Below the pieces are notes generated by a model. That model was given only the letters and a program-made list of their open reading frames with translations, did no database searches and had not been told where the DNA came from. From Anaerolineaceae bacterium (lineage in GTDB: Bacteria; Chloroflexota; Anaerolineae; Aggregatilineales; Phototrophicaceae), in assembly GCA_028818375.1 (NCBI GenBank), contig JAPPOB010000007.1:412490-476489 (forward strand): a DNA stretch of 64,000 nucleotides. Direction: 5' to 3'. A program made the translations under genes and the position numbers. This document shows positions 33,909 to 42,892 of this stretch, in pieces (positions within the stretch are counted from its first letter, which is position 1; every line of letters starts with the position of its first letter).

Positions 33909-35425
33909 TGGACGGGATGGAGCAGTTTATGCAGGACCCCGGCACCATGGTGCTGGTGTTGATCGCCGGCGCGGTGGGCGCCATGCTGGTCCTGTTTGTG
34001 GCGCTGTTTCTGATCCGCGGCCGCGACCGCGAGTTGCGGACCCTGCGCGTCGACCACAGCCTGGAGCGCGACCGGCGTTCGCGCCTGGAGGTGGAAAAGG
34101 AGACCCTCGACAGGCAGGTGATTGAGGCGCGCACCGAAATGGAGCGGGTCTTCAGTTCCAACGAGGAATCGCAGGAGCTGCTGAACGAGACGCGCAACCA
34201 GGCGACGCGCCTGGAGGCCGAACGCAACGCCCTTGACGAGCGCCTGGACGAGGCGCAACGCGCGCGCGACATCCGCGAGCGGGAACGCGACGCGCTGCGC
34301 ACGCAACTGGAGAAAGCGCAGAACAAGGTCACGGAACTGGAGACGCAGGTGCAACATGGCGAGCATCTGCGGCAGCAACTGGAAAATGCCGAGCAACGCC
34401 TGAAGGAATCCTTTGATTCCCTGTCAGGCAAGGCGCTGGAGCAGAACCGCGAGCAACTGCTGGCCGACCTGCGGCGTGAGAATACGAACGCCCAGGAGAC
34501 GGTTGGCGGCCTCGTCAAGCCCGTCCACGAGACCCTGGAGCGTTTGCAGCAGTCGCAGACCAGCCTGGATACGCGCATCAGTGACCTGCGCCAGAACTCG
34601 AGCGACCTGGAGGACCAGACGCGGCGGCTGGTGAACGCCCTGCGTCGGCCGGAACAGCGCGGCCGCTGGGGCGAGTTGCAGTTGCGGCGTTGCGTCGAGC
34701 TGGCGGGCATGCAGCAGCACGTCGATTTCTTTGAGCAGGAGCCCGTGCCCGGCGGCGGTCAGCGACCGGACATGATCGTGCACCTGCCCAACAATCGCAT
34801 CATCGTCGTCGATGCCAAGACGCCCATGGACGCCTATATCTCCGCCTGGGAGACCCAGAACGAGGAGGAGCGCAACGCCTTTTTGCAGCAGCATGCCGAG
34901 CAGGTGCGGCGCAATCTCGACCAGCTTTCGCAGCGGCGCTACCAGGACAGTTTCGAGGAAAGTCCGGACTTCGTGGTCATGTTCCTGCCGGGCGAGGTGT
35001 TTTACAGCGCCGCGCTGGAGCAGCATCCCGCGCTCTTCGAGCACGGCATGGAGAGCCGCGTGCTGATCGCCACGCCGACCATCCTGATCGCCCTGCTGCG
35101 CTCGGTGCACATGGGCTGGCGCGAGGCCGAACTGGCGCGCGAGGCCGAGGAAATCGGCCGTCAGGGCCAGGAGCTTTACCGTCGCGCCAGCACTCTGGTG
35201 GACGGCCTGGCGGGCATCCGCAAGGGGCTGGACAACAGCGTGCGGGCCTACAACAAGGCGGTGGGTTCGCTCAACAGTCGCTTCATTCCGCAGGTGCAGC
35301 GCTTCCGCGACCTGCATTCCATCAGCGGCGAGGAGGTGCCGGAGCTGGAATCGCTCCCCACCGACTTGCGCCGGCCGCGCAAGCTGTCGCTGAAATCCGG
35401 GGCGGAAGGTTCCGAAAACAGGTAA
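33908..35425 (+). CDS. rmuC: RmuC-family DNA recombination protein
   Basis: 505 residues. An N-terminal hydrophobic helix (about 13-35), a long charged coiled coil (about 45-170), then the RmuC nuclease-like domain with RRPEQRGRWGELQLRR, DMIVHLPNNRIIVVDAKTP (the acidic and lysine residues of a PD-(D/E)XK-like site) and FMPGE-like FLPGEVFYSAALE. RmuC limits inversions at short inverted repeats and works on DNA junctions, which is of interest in a genome so rich in palindromes. The ATG at 33908 overlaps the VOC stop. Its place in a metabolic run is probably incidental. Confidence 0.93.
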   Translation: MDGMEQFMQDPGTMVLVLIAGAVGAMLVLFVALFLIRGRDRELRTLRVDHSLERDRRSRLEVEKETLDRQVIEARTEMERVFSSNEESQELLNETRNQATRLEAERNALDERLDEAQRARDIRERERDALRTQLEKAQNKVTELETQVQHGEHLRQQLENAEQRLKESFDSLSGKALEQNREQLLADLRRENTNAQETVGGLVKPVHETLERLQQSQTSLDTRISDLRQNSSDLEDQTRRLVNALRRPEQRGRWGELQLRRCVELAGMQQHVDFFEQEPVPGGGQRPDMIVHLPNNRIIVVDAKTPMDAYISAWETQNEEERNAFLQQHAEQVRRNLDQLSQRRYQDSFEESPDFVVMFLPGEVFYSAALEQHPALFEHGMESRVLIATPTILIALLRSVHMGWREAELAREAEEIGRQGQELYRRASTLVDGLAGIRKGLDNSVRAYNKAVGSLNSRFIPQVQRFRDLHSISGEEVPELESLPTDLRRPRKLSLKSGAEGSENR

Positions 35426-35445
35426 CAGGGCCACAGGAGGCATTC

Positions 35446-35925
35446 ATGGGCGCAGTCACCATTCTGGATCACGTATCGGTCACGGTCAGCGACATGCAGC
35501 GCTCGCTGGACTTCTACTGTGGCCTGCTGGGCCTGGAGGAAGTCGAGCGGCACCGTCTGGAGGGCGACACCATCTCGCGGATGGCGGGCAAGCCGGAGGT
35601 CGTCATAGAGGTGGTGCGGGTGAAGGCGCCCGGGTCGCCGAAGGTGCTGCTGGACCTGCAGCAGTACGTGGTGCCCGACGGCAGGGTCTCCGACGCGCAG
35701 CTGGGCGACGCGGCCCACTCCCACATCTGCTTCGGCGTGCCCGACGTGTGGGGCACCTACCATGAGTGGCTGGCAAAGGGCGTCGACTTCGTCTCGGAGC
35801 CGGTCACCTTTGACCTCGGCTGGGGCGTGGTGCACGTGGTCTTTTTCAAGGACCCGGACGGCTTCGTGCTGGAGCTGATGCAGGACCCCATCGAGCTGAA
35901 GGATGGCGCGGAGATGCCGGGTTGA
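35446..35925 (+). CDS. VOC-family protein
   Basis: 159 residues. First half ILDHVSVTVSDMQRSLDFYCGLLGLEEVE, second half HSHICFGVPDVWGTYHEWLAKG, end FFKDPDGFVLELMQ. The start and layout resemble the VOC protein two genes upstream, but identity is moderate. The ATG at 35446 has an AGGAGG in front. It overlaps the next SDR gene. Substrate unknown; lactoylglutathione lyase-like or epimerase roles are possible. Confidence 0.85.
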   Translation: MGAVTILDHVSVTVSDMQRSLDFYCGLLGLEEVERHRLEGDTISRMAGKPEVVIEVVRVKAPGSPKVLLDLQQYVVPDGRVSDAQLGDAAHSHICFGVPDVWGTYHEWLAKGVDFVSEPVTFDLGWGVVHVVFFKDPDGFVLELMQDPIELKDGAEMPG

Positions 35926-36728
35926 GCGGCGCTGTGCGCTACGGGCTGGAGGGCCAGGCGGCCATAGTCACCGGCGCGGGCCGCGGCATCGGCCGCGCCA
36001 TCGCGCTGCGTCTGGCGCGCGAGGGGGTCGGCGTCACCATCGCCGACGTCGACGGGGGCAATGCCGCGGCGGTCGCGCTGGAGATCGAGGCGGCGGGTGG
36101 CGCGGCCCTGGCGCAGAGGACCGACGTGACGCAGCGCGACGAGGTCGGGACGATGGTGGCGGCGACGGTCGGGCGATTCGGCCGGCTGGATATTCTGGTC
36201 AACAACGCCGGCATCGGCATCATTCAGCCGCTGCTGGAGACGGACGAGGCCAGCTGGCAGGCGCAGATGGACGTTAACGCCAAGGGCACGTTGCTTTGCA
36301 CACAGGCGGCGGCGCGCCACATGATCGCGCAGGGCAGGGGCGGCCGCATCATCAACAACGCCTCCGGCGCGGGCAAGATCGCGCCGGGCGCGGCCACGCC
36401 GCTGGGCGCCTACGCCGCCAGCAAGCACGCGGTGGTCGGCCTGACGCGGCAATTTGGCGCCGAACTGGCGCGGCACCAGATTCTGGTCAACTGCCTCTGC
36501 GCCGGCATCGTCGATACCGAGATGTGGGCCCTGATCGACCGCGAAATCGCGACTCTGGAGGGCGCCGAGGTCGGCTCGGTCATGCAGCGGGCGGTGGACA
36601 GCATTCCGCTGGGGCGCGTGCAGCAGCCGGAGGACGTGGCCAACATGGTCGCCTTCCTGGCCTCGGACGACGCGTCCTACAGCACCGGCCAGGCCTTCAA
36701 CGTGAGTGGCGGGATGTTGCCCTACTAG
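35922..36728 (+). CDS. Short-chain dehydrogenase/reductase
   Basis: 268 residues if started at TTG 35922, which overlaps the VOC stop (TTGA) and has GGAG nine bases upstream; GTG 35934 is the alternative. Motifs: TGAGRGIGRAIALRLA, NNAGIGI, and YAASK. Ends TGQAFNVSGGMLPY. Compared with the twin SDRs it has a longer loop between the YAASK helix and the C-terminus (ALIDREIATLEGAEVGSVM), typical of sugar- and polyol-oxidising SDRs. Followed after 25 bases by E1-beta. Confidence 0.88.
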   Translation: MSGAVRYGLEGQAAIVTGAGRGIGRAIALRLAREGVGVTIADVDGGNAAAVALEIEAAGGAALAQRTDVTQRDEVGTMVAATVGRFGRLDILVNNAGIGIIQPLLETDEASWQAQMDVNAKGTLLCTQAAARHMIAQGRGGRIINNASGAGKIAPGAATPLGAYAASKHAVVGLTRQFGAELARHQILVNCLCAGIVDTEMWALIDREIATLEGAEVGSVMQRAVDSIPLGRVQQPEDVANMVAFLASDDASYSTGQAFNVSGGMLPY

Positions 36729-36753
36729 TCCGGCGGGACACGGGAGACGAAGC

Positions 36754-37758
36754 ATGATGGCTGGCAACGGAACGCGCGAGATCACCTTCGCCCAGGCGAT
36801 TAACGAGGCGCTGCATGAGGAAATGCGGCGCGACGGGGACATCCTGGTCGTGGGCGAGGACGTGGGTCGCCACGGCGGCGTCTACAAGATCACCCAGGGC
36901 CTCTACGACGCCTTTGGCGAGGAGCGCGTGCTGGACAGCCCCATCTCGGAGGCCGGCATCACCGGCCTGGGGGTGGGCGCAGCCCTGAGCGGGCAGCGGC
37001 CAGTGGTCGAGATCATGTTCGGCGACTTCACGGCGCTGGTGATGGACCAGGTCGTGAACCAGGCGGCAAAGATTCATTACATGTCGGGCGGCAAGTGGCG
37101 CGTGCCGATGGTGCTGCGCACGACGATGGGCGCGGGTCGGCGCGCCGCGGCGCAGCACTCGCAGAGTCTGCACGCCTGGTACTGTCACATCCCCGGCCTG
37201 AAGGTCGTGCTGCCCTCTTCGCCGCACGATGCCAAGGGCCTGTTGAAGTCCGCCATTCGCGACGACAGCCCGGTCATCTTCTTCGAGGACAAGATGATGT
37301 ACCGTGAGAGCGGCCCCGTGCCCGCGGGCGAGTACTGCATCCCGCTGGGCGAGGCGCAGGTGTGTCGCGAGGGCGAGGACATCACCCTGATCGCCACCTC
37401 CAGCATGGTCGGCCTGGCGCTGCAGGCAGCGGAGGAACTGGCCGCCGAAGGTATCAGCGCGGAGGTCATCGACCCGCGCACCCTTGCCCCGCTGGACGAG
37501 GAGACCCTGGTGGAATCGGCGCGCAAGACCTCGCGCTGCATCGTGATCGACGAGGGCTACCGTCGTTTTGGCGCCACGGCCGAACTGGCCTCGCTGGTCG
37601 CCGAGCGGGCCTTCTACTGGCTGGACGCCCCGGTACAGCGCATCGGCGCCATGGACGTGCCGGTGCCCTTCAGCCCCTCGCTGGAGGACCTGACCATCCC
37701 CGACCTGGACACCGTGGTGGCGCGCGCGCGCGACCTGGTGCGCGGCGAGGTGGGCTGA
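36754..37758 (+). CDS. 2-oxoacid dehydrogenase E1 beta subunit
   Basis: 334 residues: FAQAINEALHEEM, VGEDVGRHGGVYKIT, SPISEAGITGLGVGAAL and the C-terminal transketolase half with EVIDPRTLAPLDEETL. With an alpha subunit it decarboxylates a 2-oxoacid on thiamine diphosphate. Family groups (pyruvate, acetoin, branched-chain) cannot be told apart by eye. The matching alpha subunit is not next door but 7.2 kb downstream, after a complete ABC transporter. GGGAG precedes the ATG. Confidence 0.92.
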   Translation: MMAGNGTREITFAQAINEALHEEMRRDGDILVVGEDVGRHGGVYKITQGLYDAFGEERVLDSPISEAGITGLGVGAALSGQRPVVEIMFGDFTALVMDQVVNQAAKIHYMSGGKWRVPMVLRTTMGAGRRAAAQHSQSLHAWYCHIPGLKVVLPSSPHDAKGLLKSAIRDDSPVIFFEDKMMYRESGPVPAGEYCIPLGEAQVCREGEDITLIATSSMVGLALQAAEELAAEGISAEVIDPRTLAPLDEETLVESARKTSRCIVIDEGYRRFGATAELASLVAERAFYWLDAPVQRIGAMDVPVPFSPSLEDLTIPDLDTVVARARDLVRGEVG

Positions 37759-37762
37759 AGCC

Positions 37763-39313
37763 ATGTACCGCGTGGTGATGCCGGCGCTGGAGATGGCCCA
37801 GGAGACGGGCACCCTGCTGCGCTGGCTGAAGCAGGAAGGCGAGCCAGTGCAGCGCGGCGAGCCCCTGATGGAGATCGAGACCGACAAGGTCACGCTGGAG
37901 ATTGAGGCCGGCGGCAGCGGCGTGCTGGCGCAGGTCAGCGCCGCGCCAGGGGACGTCGTGCCGGTGGGCCAGGTGATCGCCCTCTTGCTGGCCGAGGGCG
38001 AGGCGGCGGAGAGCGTTGCCCCGGCATCGTCTGCGGCCCTCACTCCAAACCCTTTCCCGTCCCGGGGGGCGGGAGCCCCTTCCCGCCTTCGGCGGGAGCC
38101 CTTCTCAGGGAGAGGGGCATTAAGCGCCAGTGCCGGGCGCAGCGAGGATGCTTCCACGCAGCCGCGAAGCGGGCGCCGGGGGGCAGACAGCCAGCTGGCG
38201 GCCAGCCCGCTGGCGCGGCGTCTGGCGGCGGAACACGGCGTGGACCTGCGTCACGTCCGCGCGGCCTCGGGGCGCATCACCAAAGCTGACGTGGAGGCCT
38301 GGCTTGAGCGCCGCCCGGAGGAGGCCACCCCCGTCCCGATGCCGCTGTCCGGTTCCGGGGCCCGCCCCACCCCTGGCGGGAGCCCTTCAGGGAAGGGGGC
38401 CTTGGGCAGGGCTGAAGGGCGGGATGGGAACGTCGCGATACCGGCGTCGCCGCTGGCGCGCCGCATGGCAGCGGAACGCGGCCTTGAGCTCGCCACCCTG
38501 GAAGGTAGCGGGCCGGAGGGCACCGTGCTGGTCGCTGACGTGATGGCGGCCGCGAGGGAAGCTGAAGCGGCCAGCGCTGCGGAGACGATCGTCGCCGCGG
38601 CGGAGCCGACGGTCGCCCATGACCTGCGGCGCGTCGTGCCGCTGACGGGCATGCGGGGCGCCATCGCGGCGCGCACGCAGGCCAGCGCGCAGGCGGCCCC
38701 GCACATTTCCCTGACGCTCGGCGCCGACATGCGCGCGGCGCTGCTCCTGCAGCAGCAACTGTCCTCGGCGGTGGAGTCCGCCAGCGGTCACAAACTGACG
38801 CTGACGGCCGTGCTGGCGCGGGTGGTGGCGGAGACGCTGGGCTCGCATCCGCGGCTGAACGCGCAACTGCTGGACGATGGCATTCACGAGTTGCGGGCGG
38901 TGAATCTGGGCGTGGCGGTGGCGCTGGACGACGGCCTGCTGGTGCCGGTCATCCGCGATTGCGACGGCCTGGGCCTGGCGGAACTGCAGGCCAGGTTGCA
39001 GGAGCTGGCGCAACGCGCCCGGGCGCGGCAGCTGGCGTCGTCCGGGATGAGCGGCGGCACCTTTACCCTGAGCAACCTGGGTATGTATGGCATCGAGCAC
39101 TTCACGGCCATCATCAACCCGCCGGAAGTGGCCATCCTCTCCGTCGGCGCCGTGCAGGAATGTGTGGTGGCCGACGCGGGTCAGGTGGCCGTGCGGCCGA
39201 TGCTGCAACTGACGATTAACGTCGATCATCGCGCGGTGGACGGCGCCGTCGCGGCGGCCTTTCTGCGCGATGTGAAACGCCTGTTGGAAGACCCCTGGTC
39301 GCTGCTGGTCTGA
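37763..39313 (+). CDS. Dihydrolipoamide acyltransferase E2 with two E1/E3-binding domains
   Basis: 516 residues. Lipoyl domain 1-80 with the lipoylated lysine K42 in ETDKVTLE; two peripheral subunit-binding domains at about 148-184 (SPLARRLAAEHG) and 229-265 (SPLARRMAAERG); catalytic domain from about 285 with the active site DHRAVDG at 488-494 (H489, D493). The two linkers, residues about 92-118 and 199-213, are translated copies of the intergenic palindromic repeats found elsewhere in the window. Two binding domains are unusual for a bacterial E2 of this size. It accepts the acyl group from E1 and passes it to CoA. No E3 gene is in the window. Confidence 0.92.
   Translation: MYRVVMPALEMAQETGTLLRWLKQEGEPVQRGEPLMEIETDKVTLEIEAGGSGVLAQVSAAPGDVVPVGQVIALLLAEGEAAESVAPASSAALTPNPFPSRGAGAPSRLRREPFSGRGALSASAGRSEDASTQPRSGRRGADSQLAASPLARRLAAEHGVDLRHVRAASGRITKADVEAWLERRPEEATPVPMPLSGSGARPTPGGSPSGKGALGRAEGRDGNVAIPASPLARRMAAERGLELATLEGSGPEGTVLVADVMAAAREAEAASAAETIVAAAEPTVAHDLRRVVPLTGMRGAIAARTQASAQAAPHISLTLGADMRAALLLQQQLSSAVESASGHKLTLTAVLARVVAETLGSHPRLNAQLLDDGIHELRAVNLGVAVALDDGLLVPVIRDCDGLGLAELQARLQELAQRARARQLASSGMSGGTFTLSNLGMYGIEHFTAIINPPEVAILSVGAVQECVVADAGQVAVRPMLQLTINVDHRAVDGAVAAAFLRDVKRLLEDPWSLLV
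38037..38117 (+). repeat. Family-B/A repeat in frame inside the E2 gene
   Basis: TTTCCCGTCCCGGGGGGCGG, the CCCGCCTTCGGCGGGAGCCC hairpin and CAGGGAGAGGGG follow in the same order as in the intergenic copy at 30147-30222. It is translated as the proline/arginine-rich linker between the lipoyl domain and the first binding domain. Confidence 0.8.
38357..38399 (+). repeat. Second, shorter repeat inside the E2 gene
   Basis: GGGGCCCGCCCCACCCCTGG, GCGGGAGCCCTTCAGGG and AAGGGGG resemble a truncated family-B/A repeat. It encodes the linker between the two subunit-binding domains. Confidence 0.6.
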
Positions 39314-39394
39314 GCCGCCAAAGGGGGAAAGGAGCCTGCCTGAAGACAAAAACGCAGCGCCGTCACAATTCCATCAACCAATTGGAGAGAAGAC

Positions 39395-40939
39395 ATGTTG
39401 CACAGAAAGACCTTGCTGATTGTCATTTTGCTGCTTCTGCTGCTGCCGGCGGCGCTGCAGGCCCAGGACGACACGGTCGTCATCGCGGTCGGCATCGAGC
39501 CGGTCAGCATGGACGCCTGGCGCGGCTTCGCCGAGACGGGCGGCCCCGGCTTCCTGAACGCCGTGGAGCAACTGGTCACGCGCGATTTTGCGTCTGGCGA
39601 GATGGTGCCCCTGCTGGCGACCGCCTGGGAGTGGGTTGACGACCGCACCATCCAGTTCACGCTGCGCGAAGGCGTGAGCTTCCACGATGGTTCGTACTTC
39701 AACGCCCCTGCGGCGGCGGCCAGCATCAACCACACCTTCGACCCCGAGAACGCCTTCGACCTGCTGGACTTTGTTGGCTCGATGAGCGCCGAGGCCGTGG
39801 GCGACTACACCCTCAACGTCTCGACGCCGGAACCGGACCCGATCCTGCTGAACAAGATGTACTTCGTGCCGATCGGCTCGGCGCAGCAGCTGATGGACGA
39901 CCCGGACTCCTACCACACCAACCTGATCGGCACCGGCCCCTACCGCTTCGTCGAGTGGAGCAGCGGCGAGTCGATCACCTACGAGGTCAACCCCGACTGG
40001 TGGGGCCACGGCATGATGGACGAGGCCGGCGGCGAGGTCATTTTCCAGCGGGCGGTCTACCGCTTCCTGCCGGAAGACCAGGTACGCACGGCGGCGGTGC
40101 AGGCCGGTGAGGCCCACATCGCGCAGTACATCACGCCGGAGCAGTGCGCCGAGGTCTCCATGAGCGACAGCGCGCGCTGCGAGTCGGCCGCCAGCGTGGA
40201 GACGATCTTCATCCGCATGGACACCAACAGCCCGATGCTGGGTGACGTGCGCGTGCGCCGCGCCCTGCAGCTGGGGATCGACAAGGACCTGATCATCGAG
40301 ACGATTCTGGGCGGCACGGCCACGGCCACCGGCCAGATCGTTAACGACACGGCCCTGGGCCACAGCCCGGACATCAGCCCCTATCCCTATGACCCGGACG
40401 AGGCGGCGGCCCTGCTTGAGGCCGCGGCGGCGGACGGCGTGCCGGTTGACATGCCGATCACGCTGGGCGCGCGCATCGCGGTGATGCCGGGCATCGACGA
40501 GACGCTGCAGGCCATCGCCAGCATGTGGGGCGACCTCGGCCTGAACGTGTCGATCGAGTTCTTCGACCCCGAGGGCTTCGGCCAGGTGATGCTGGTCAAC
40601 ATCAAGGACGTGCCCGAGGAGCGCAACTTCGTCGCCGTGCACCTGCATGGTCAGGAGCTCCTCGACTATCACATCTCCTACAGATTCTACTTCTCCTGCG
40701 ATGGCATTCTCTCGGTGTACTGCAACGACGAAGCCGAGGCGCTGTGGAACGCCGCCGAGCCTCTGGCCGGCGCCGAGCGCGACGCCACGCTGCAGCAGCT
40801 GAACCAGGTGGCGCACGACGATGTGGCCGCCGGTTACATCGGCCATCTGGACTTCTCCTACGCGGTGAGTAACGCGCTGGACTGGTCGCTGAAGCTGGAC
40901 CACCGTCTGCAGGCCAAGGAAATGTCGCCGGCGGGCTAG
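39395..40939 (+). CDS. ABC transporter substrate-binding protein, family 5 (peptide/opine/nickel type)
   Basis: 514 residues. Signal peptide of about 24 residues (RKTLLIVILLLLLLPAALQAQ), then a family 5 fold: ASGEMVPLLATAWEWVDDRTIQFTLREGVSFHDG-like start in short blocks, GTGPYRFVEWSSGESITYE, and LEAAAADGVPVDMPI late. Family 5 proteins deliver peptides, oligosaccharides, opines or metals. A hairpin between this gene and the permease genes probably allows more binding protein than permease. The ATG at 39395 has GGAGAGAAG in front. Confidence 0.9.
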   Translation: MLHRKTLLIVILLLLLLPAALQAQDDTVVIAVGIEPVSMDAWRGFAETGGPGFLNAVEQLVTRDFASGEMVPLLATAWEWVDDRTIQFTLREGVSFHDGSYFNAPAAAASINHTFDPENAFDLLDFVGSMSAEAVGDYTLNVSTPEPDPILLNKMYFVPIGSAQQLMDDPDSYHTNLIGTGPYRFVEWSSGESITYEVNPDWWGHGMMDEAGGEVIFQRAVYRFLPEDQVRTAAVQAGEAHIAQYITPEQCAEVSMSDSARCESAASVETIFIRMDTNSPMLGDVRVRRALQLGIDKDLIIETILGGTATATGQIVNDTALGHSPDISPYPYDPDEAAALLEAAAADGVPVDMPITLGARIAVMPGIDETLQAIASMWGDLGLNVSIEFFDPEGFGQVMLVNIKDVPEERNFVAVHLHGQELLDYHISYRFYFSCDGILSVYCNDEAEALWNAAEPLAGAERDATLQQLNQVAHDDVAAGYIGHLDFSYAVSNALDWSLKLDHRLQAKEMSPAG

Positions 40940-40966
40940 CAGACGCCGCTGACGACGGACACACGC

Positions 40967-40998
40967 GCGGCCCCTGGTCGATTCTGACCGGGGGCCGC
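40967..40998 (+). terminator. 13-bp hairpin between binding protein and permease genes
   Basis: GCGGCCCCTGGTC and GACCGGGGGCCGC pair (one U-G) around the loop GATTCT. No T-run follows. As in malE-malF and similar operons, it may terminate part of transcription or protect the upstream message from decay. Confidence 0.65.
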
Positions 40999-41015
40999 CA
41001 CACAGGAATTCCGCC

Positions 41016-41948
41016 ATGCTCGCCTACCTCGCCCGGCGCCTGCTGCAGTCTGTGGCGGTCACCTTCGTGGTGCTGTCGCTGGTGTTCGTCGCCGGTCGCA
41101 TCCTCGGCGACCCGGTGCGCCTGGTGGTGGGCATCGAGGCCTCCGAGGAGCGCGTGCAGCGCGTGCGCGAGCAACTCAATCTGAACCAGCCCCTGGGACA
41201 GCAGTACGCGAACTTCATCGGCGACGCCCTCAGCCTGCAGTTCGGCACCTCCTTCTGGCAGAAGGTGCCGGCCCTGCCGCGGGTGCTGGAGCGCATCCCG
41301 GCCACGCTGACCCTGACGGCGGCCGCCCTGGCGCTGGCCCTGCCGCTGGGCATCACCCTGGGGGCGCTCTCCGCGCTGCGGCCCTGGTCGCGCATCGACC
41401 GCGTCACCAACGTCATTTCGCTGGGCGGCGTCTCGATCGTCGAGTTCTGGCTGGCGCTGATGCTGATTTTGATCTTTCCCGTGCGCCTCGGCTGGTTCAA
41501 GACCTCCGGCTACGGCGGGATCGAATACTTCGTGCTGCCGGCGCTGACGCTCTGCTACAAGCCACTGGGGCGCATCGCCCAGATCACGCGCAGCGCCATG
41601 CTCGACGAACTGGCGAAACCCTACGTCAAGGCGGCGCGCGCCCGCGGTCTGGCGGAACGGCGGGTGGTCTTCGTGCACGCGCTGAAAAACGCCGCCGTGC
41701 CGGTGCTGACCATCAGCGGCGACGAACTGGCGGCCCTGCTCAACGGCGCCATCATCGTCGAGACGGTCTTCGGCTGGCCCGGCATCGGCCGGCTGACGAT
41801 CCAGGCGCTGGAGCGGCGCGACCTGCCGATGGTGGAGGCCACCGTCTTCGTGGTGGCGATCTTCATCATCGTGACCAATCTGCTGGTGGACATGGCCTAC
41901 ACCTGGCTCAACCCGCGCATCCGCTTCAGCGCGGCGGGGGACGCATGA
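41016..41948 (+). CDS. DppB/OppB-type ABC transporter permease
   Basis: 310 residues with six predicted helices. N-terminal LAYLARRLLQSVAVTFVVLSLVFV in short, then the long first extracytoplasmic loop with RVQRVREQLNLNQPLG, typical of DppB. The EAA-like loop KAARARGLAERRVVFVHALKNA lies near 205-228. Pairs with the next gene product to form the pore. Ends overlapping the next start (ATGA). Confidence 0.93.
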   Translation: MLAYLARRLLQSVAVTFVVLSLVFVAGRILGDPVRLVVGIEASEERVQRVREQLNLNQPLGQQYANFIGDALSLQFGTSFWQKVPALPRVLERIPATLTLTAAALALALPLGITLGALSALRPWSRIDRVTNVISLGGVSIVEFWLALMLILIFPVRLGWFKTSGYGGIEYFVLPALTLCYKPLGRIAQITRSAMLDELAKPYVKAARARGLAERRVVFVHALKNAAVPVLTISGDELAALLNGAIIVETVFGWPGIGRLTIQALERRDLPMVEATVFVVAIFIIVTNLLVDMAYTWLNPRIRFSAAGDA

Positions 41949-42892
41949 CGACGGACGCCGTCACCCGCCTTGACAGCGCCAGCGAGGCGCCGCGCAAGGT
42001 CGGCATCGGCCTGATCATGCGCCGGCTGCTGCGCGACCCGGTGGCGGTCTTCTCGCTCATTGTGCTGACGCTGCTGCTGATCGCCCTGCTGGCCGCCGGC
42101 CAGGTCGCGCCCTACGACCCGCTGCGCCAGAATCTGCGCCTGCGCAACCTGCCGCCGGGGACGCCCTCGGTGGAGGAGGGTGGCTTCCCGCACATTCTGG
42201 GCACCGACGAACTGGGCCGCGACCTGCTCAGCCGCCTGATTCACGGCGCGCGCGTCTCACTGGCGGTGGGGCTGGGCAGCGCCTTGCTCTCCGGCACGGC
42301 GGGCACCGCGCTGGGCATCCTCGCCGGCTATTACGGCGGTCGCCTCGACGACCTGATCATGCGCCTCGTCGACCTGCAGATGAGCTTTCCCTTTTTGCTG
42401 CTGGCGCTGCTGGTGCTCTACGCGCTGGGGCCGGGCTTCCTCAACGTGATTCTGGTGCTGGCGCTGGTGCGCTGGATGGTCTACGCGCGCGTCGCCCGCG
42501 GTCTGACGCTGGCGATGCGCAGCTCACCCTTCATTGACGCGGCGCGCGTCACCGGCAACAGCGACCTGCGCATCATCCGCCGTCATCTGCTGCCCAACCT
42601 GGCCTCGCCGCTGGTCATCCTCTTCACGCTGGAGATCGCCGCGTTGATCCTCGGCGAGGCCGCGCTGAGTTACCTCGGCTTCGGCGTGCAGAAGCCGGAG
42701 CCCTCCTGGGGCCTGATGATCGAGGCCGGCAAAAGCTACGTCAGCACGGCCTGGTGGCTGACGACCTTCCCCGGCCTGGCGATCTTCCTGACGGCGCTCA
42801 GCCTGAATTTACTGGCCGCCTCGCTGCGCGCCATCAGCGACCCGGTGCAGCGTGAGCGCTGGCTCAACGCCGGCCTGCGGGAGCGGCCCTGA
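41945..42892 (+). CDS. DppC/OppC-type ABC transporter permease
   Basis: 315 residues: N-terminal [24 protein letters not shown] helix, [24 protein letters not shown] (the standard DppC signature, quoted in part), EAA loop [22 protein letters not shown] near 198-219, and [15 protein letters not shown]. Its stop overlaps the start of the ATPase gene as TGATG, so DppB, DppC and the ATPase are translated together. Confidence 0.93.
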   Translation: MTTDAVTRLDSASEAPRKVGIGLIMRRLLRDPVAVFSLIVLTLLLIALLAAGQVAPYDPLRQNLRLRNLPPGTPSVEEGGFPHILGTDELGRDLLSRLIHGARVSLAVGLGSALLSGTAGTALGILAGYYGGRLDDLIMRLVDLQMSFPFLLLALLVLYALGPGFLNVILVLALVRWMVYARVARGLTLAMRSSPFIDAARVTGNSDLRIIRRHLLPNLASPLVILFTLEIAALILGEAALSYLGFGVQKPEPSWGLMIEAGKSYVSTAWWLTTFPGLAIFLTALSLNLLAASLRAISDPVQRERWLNAGLRERP

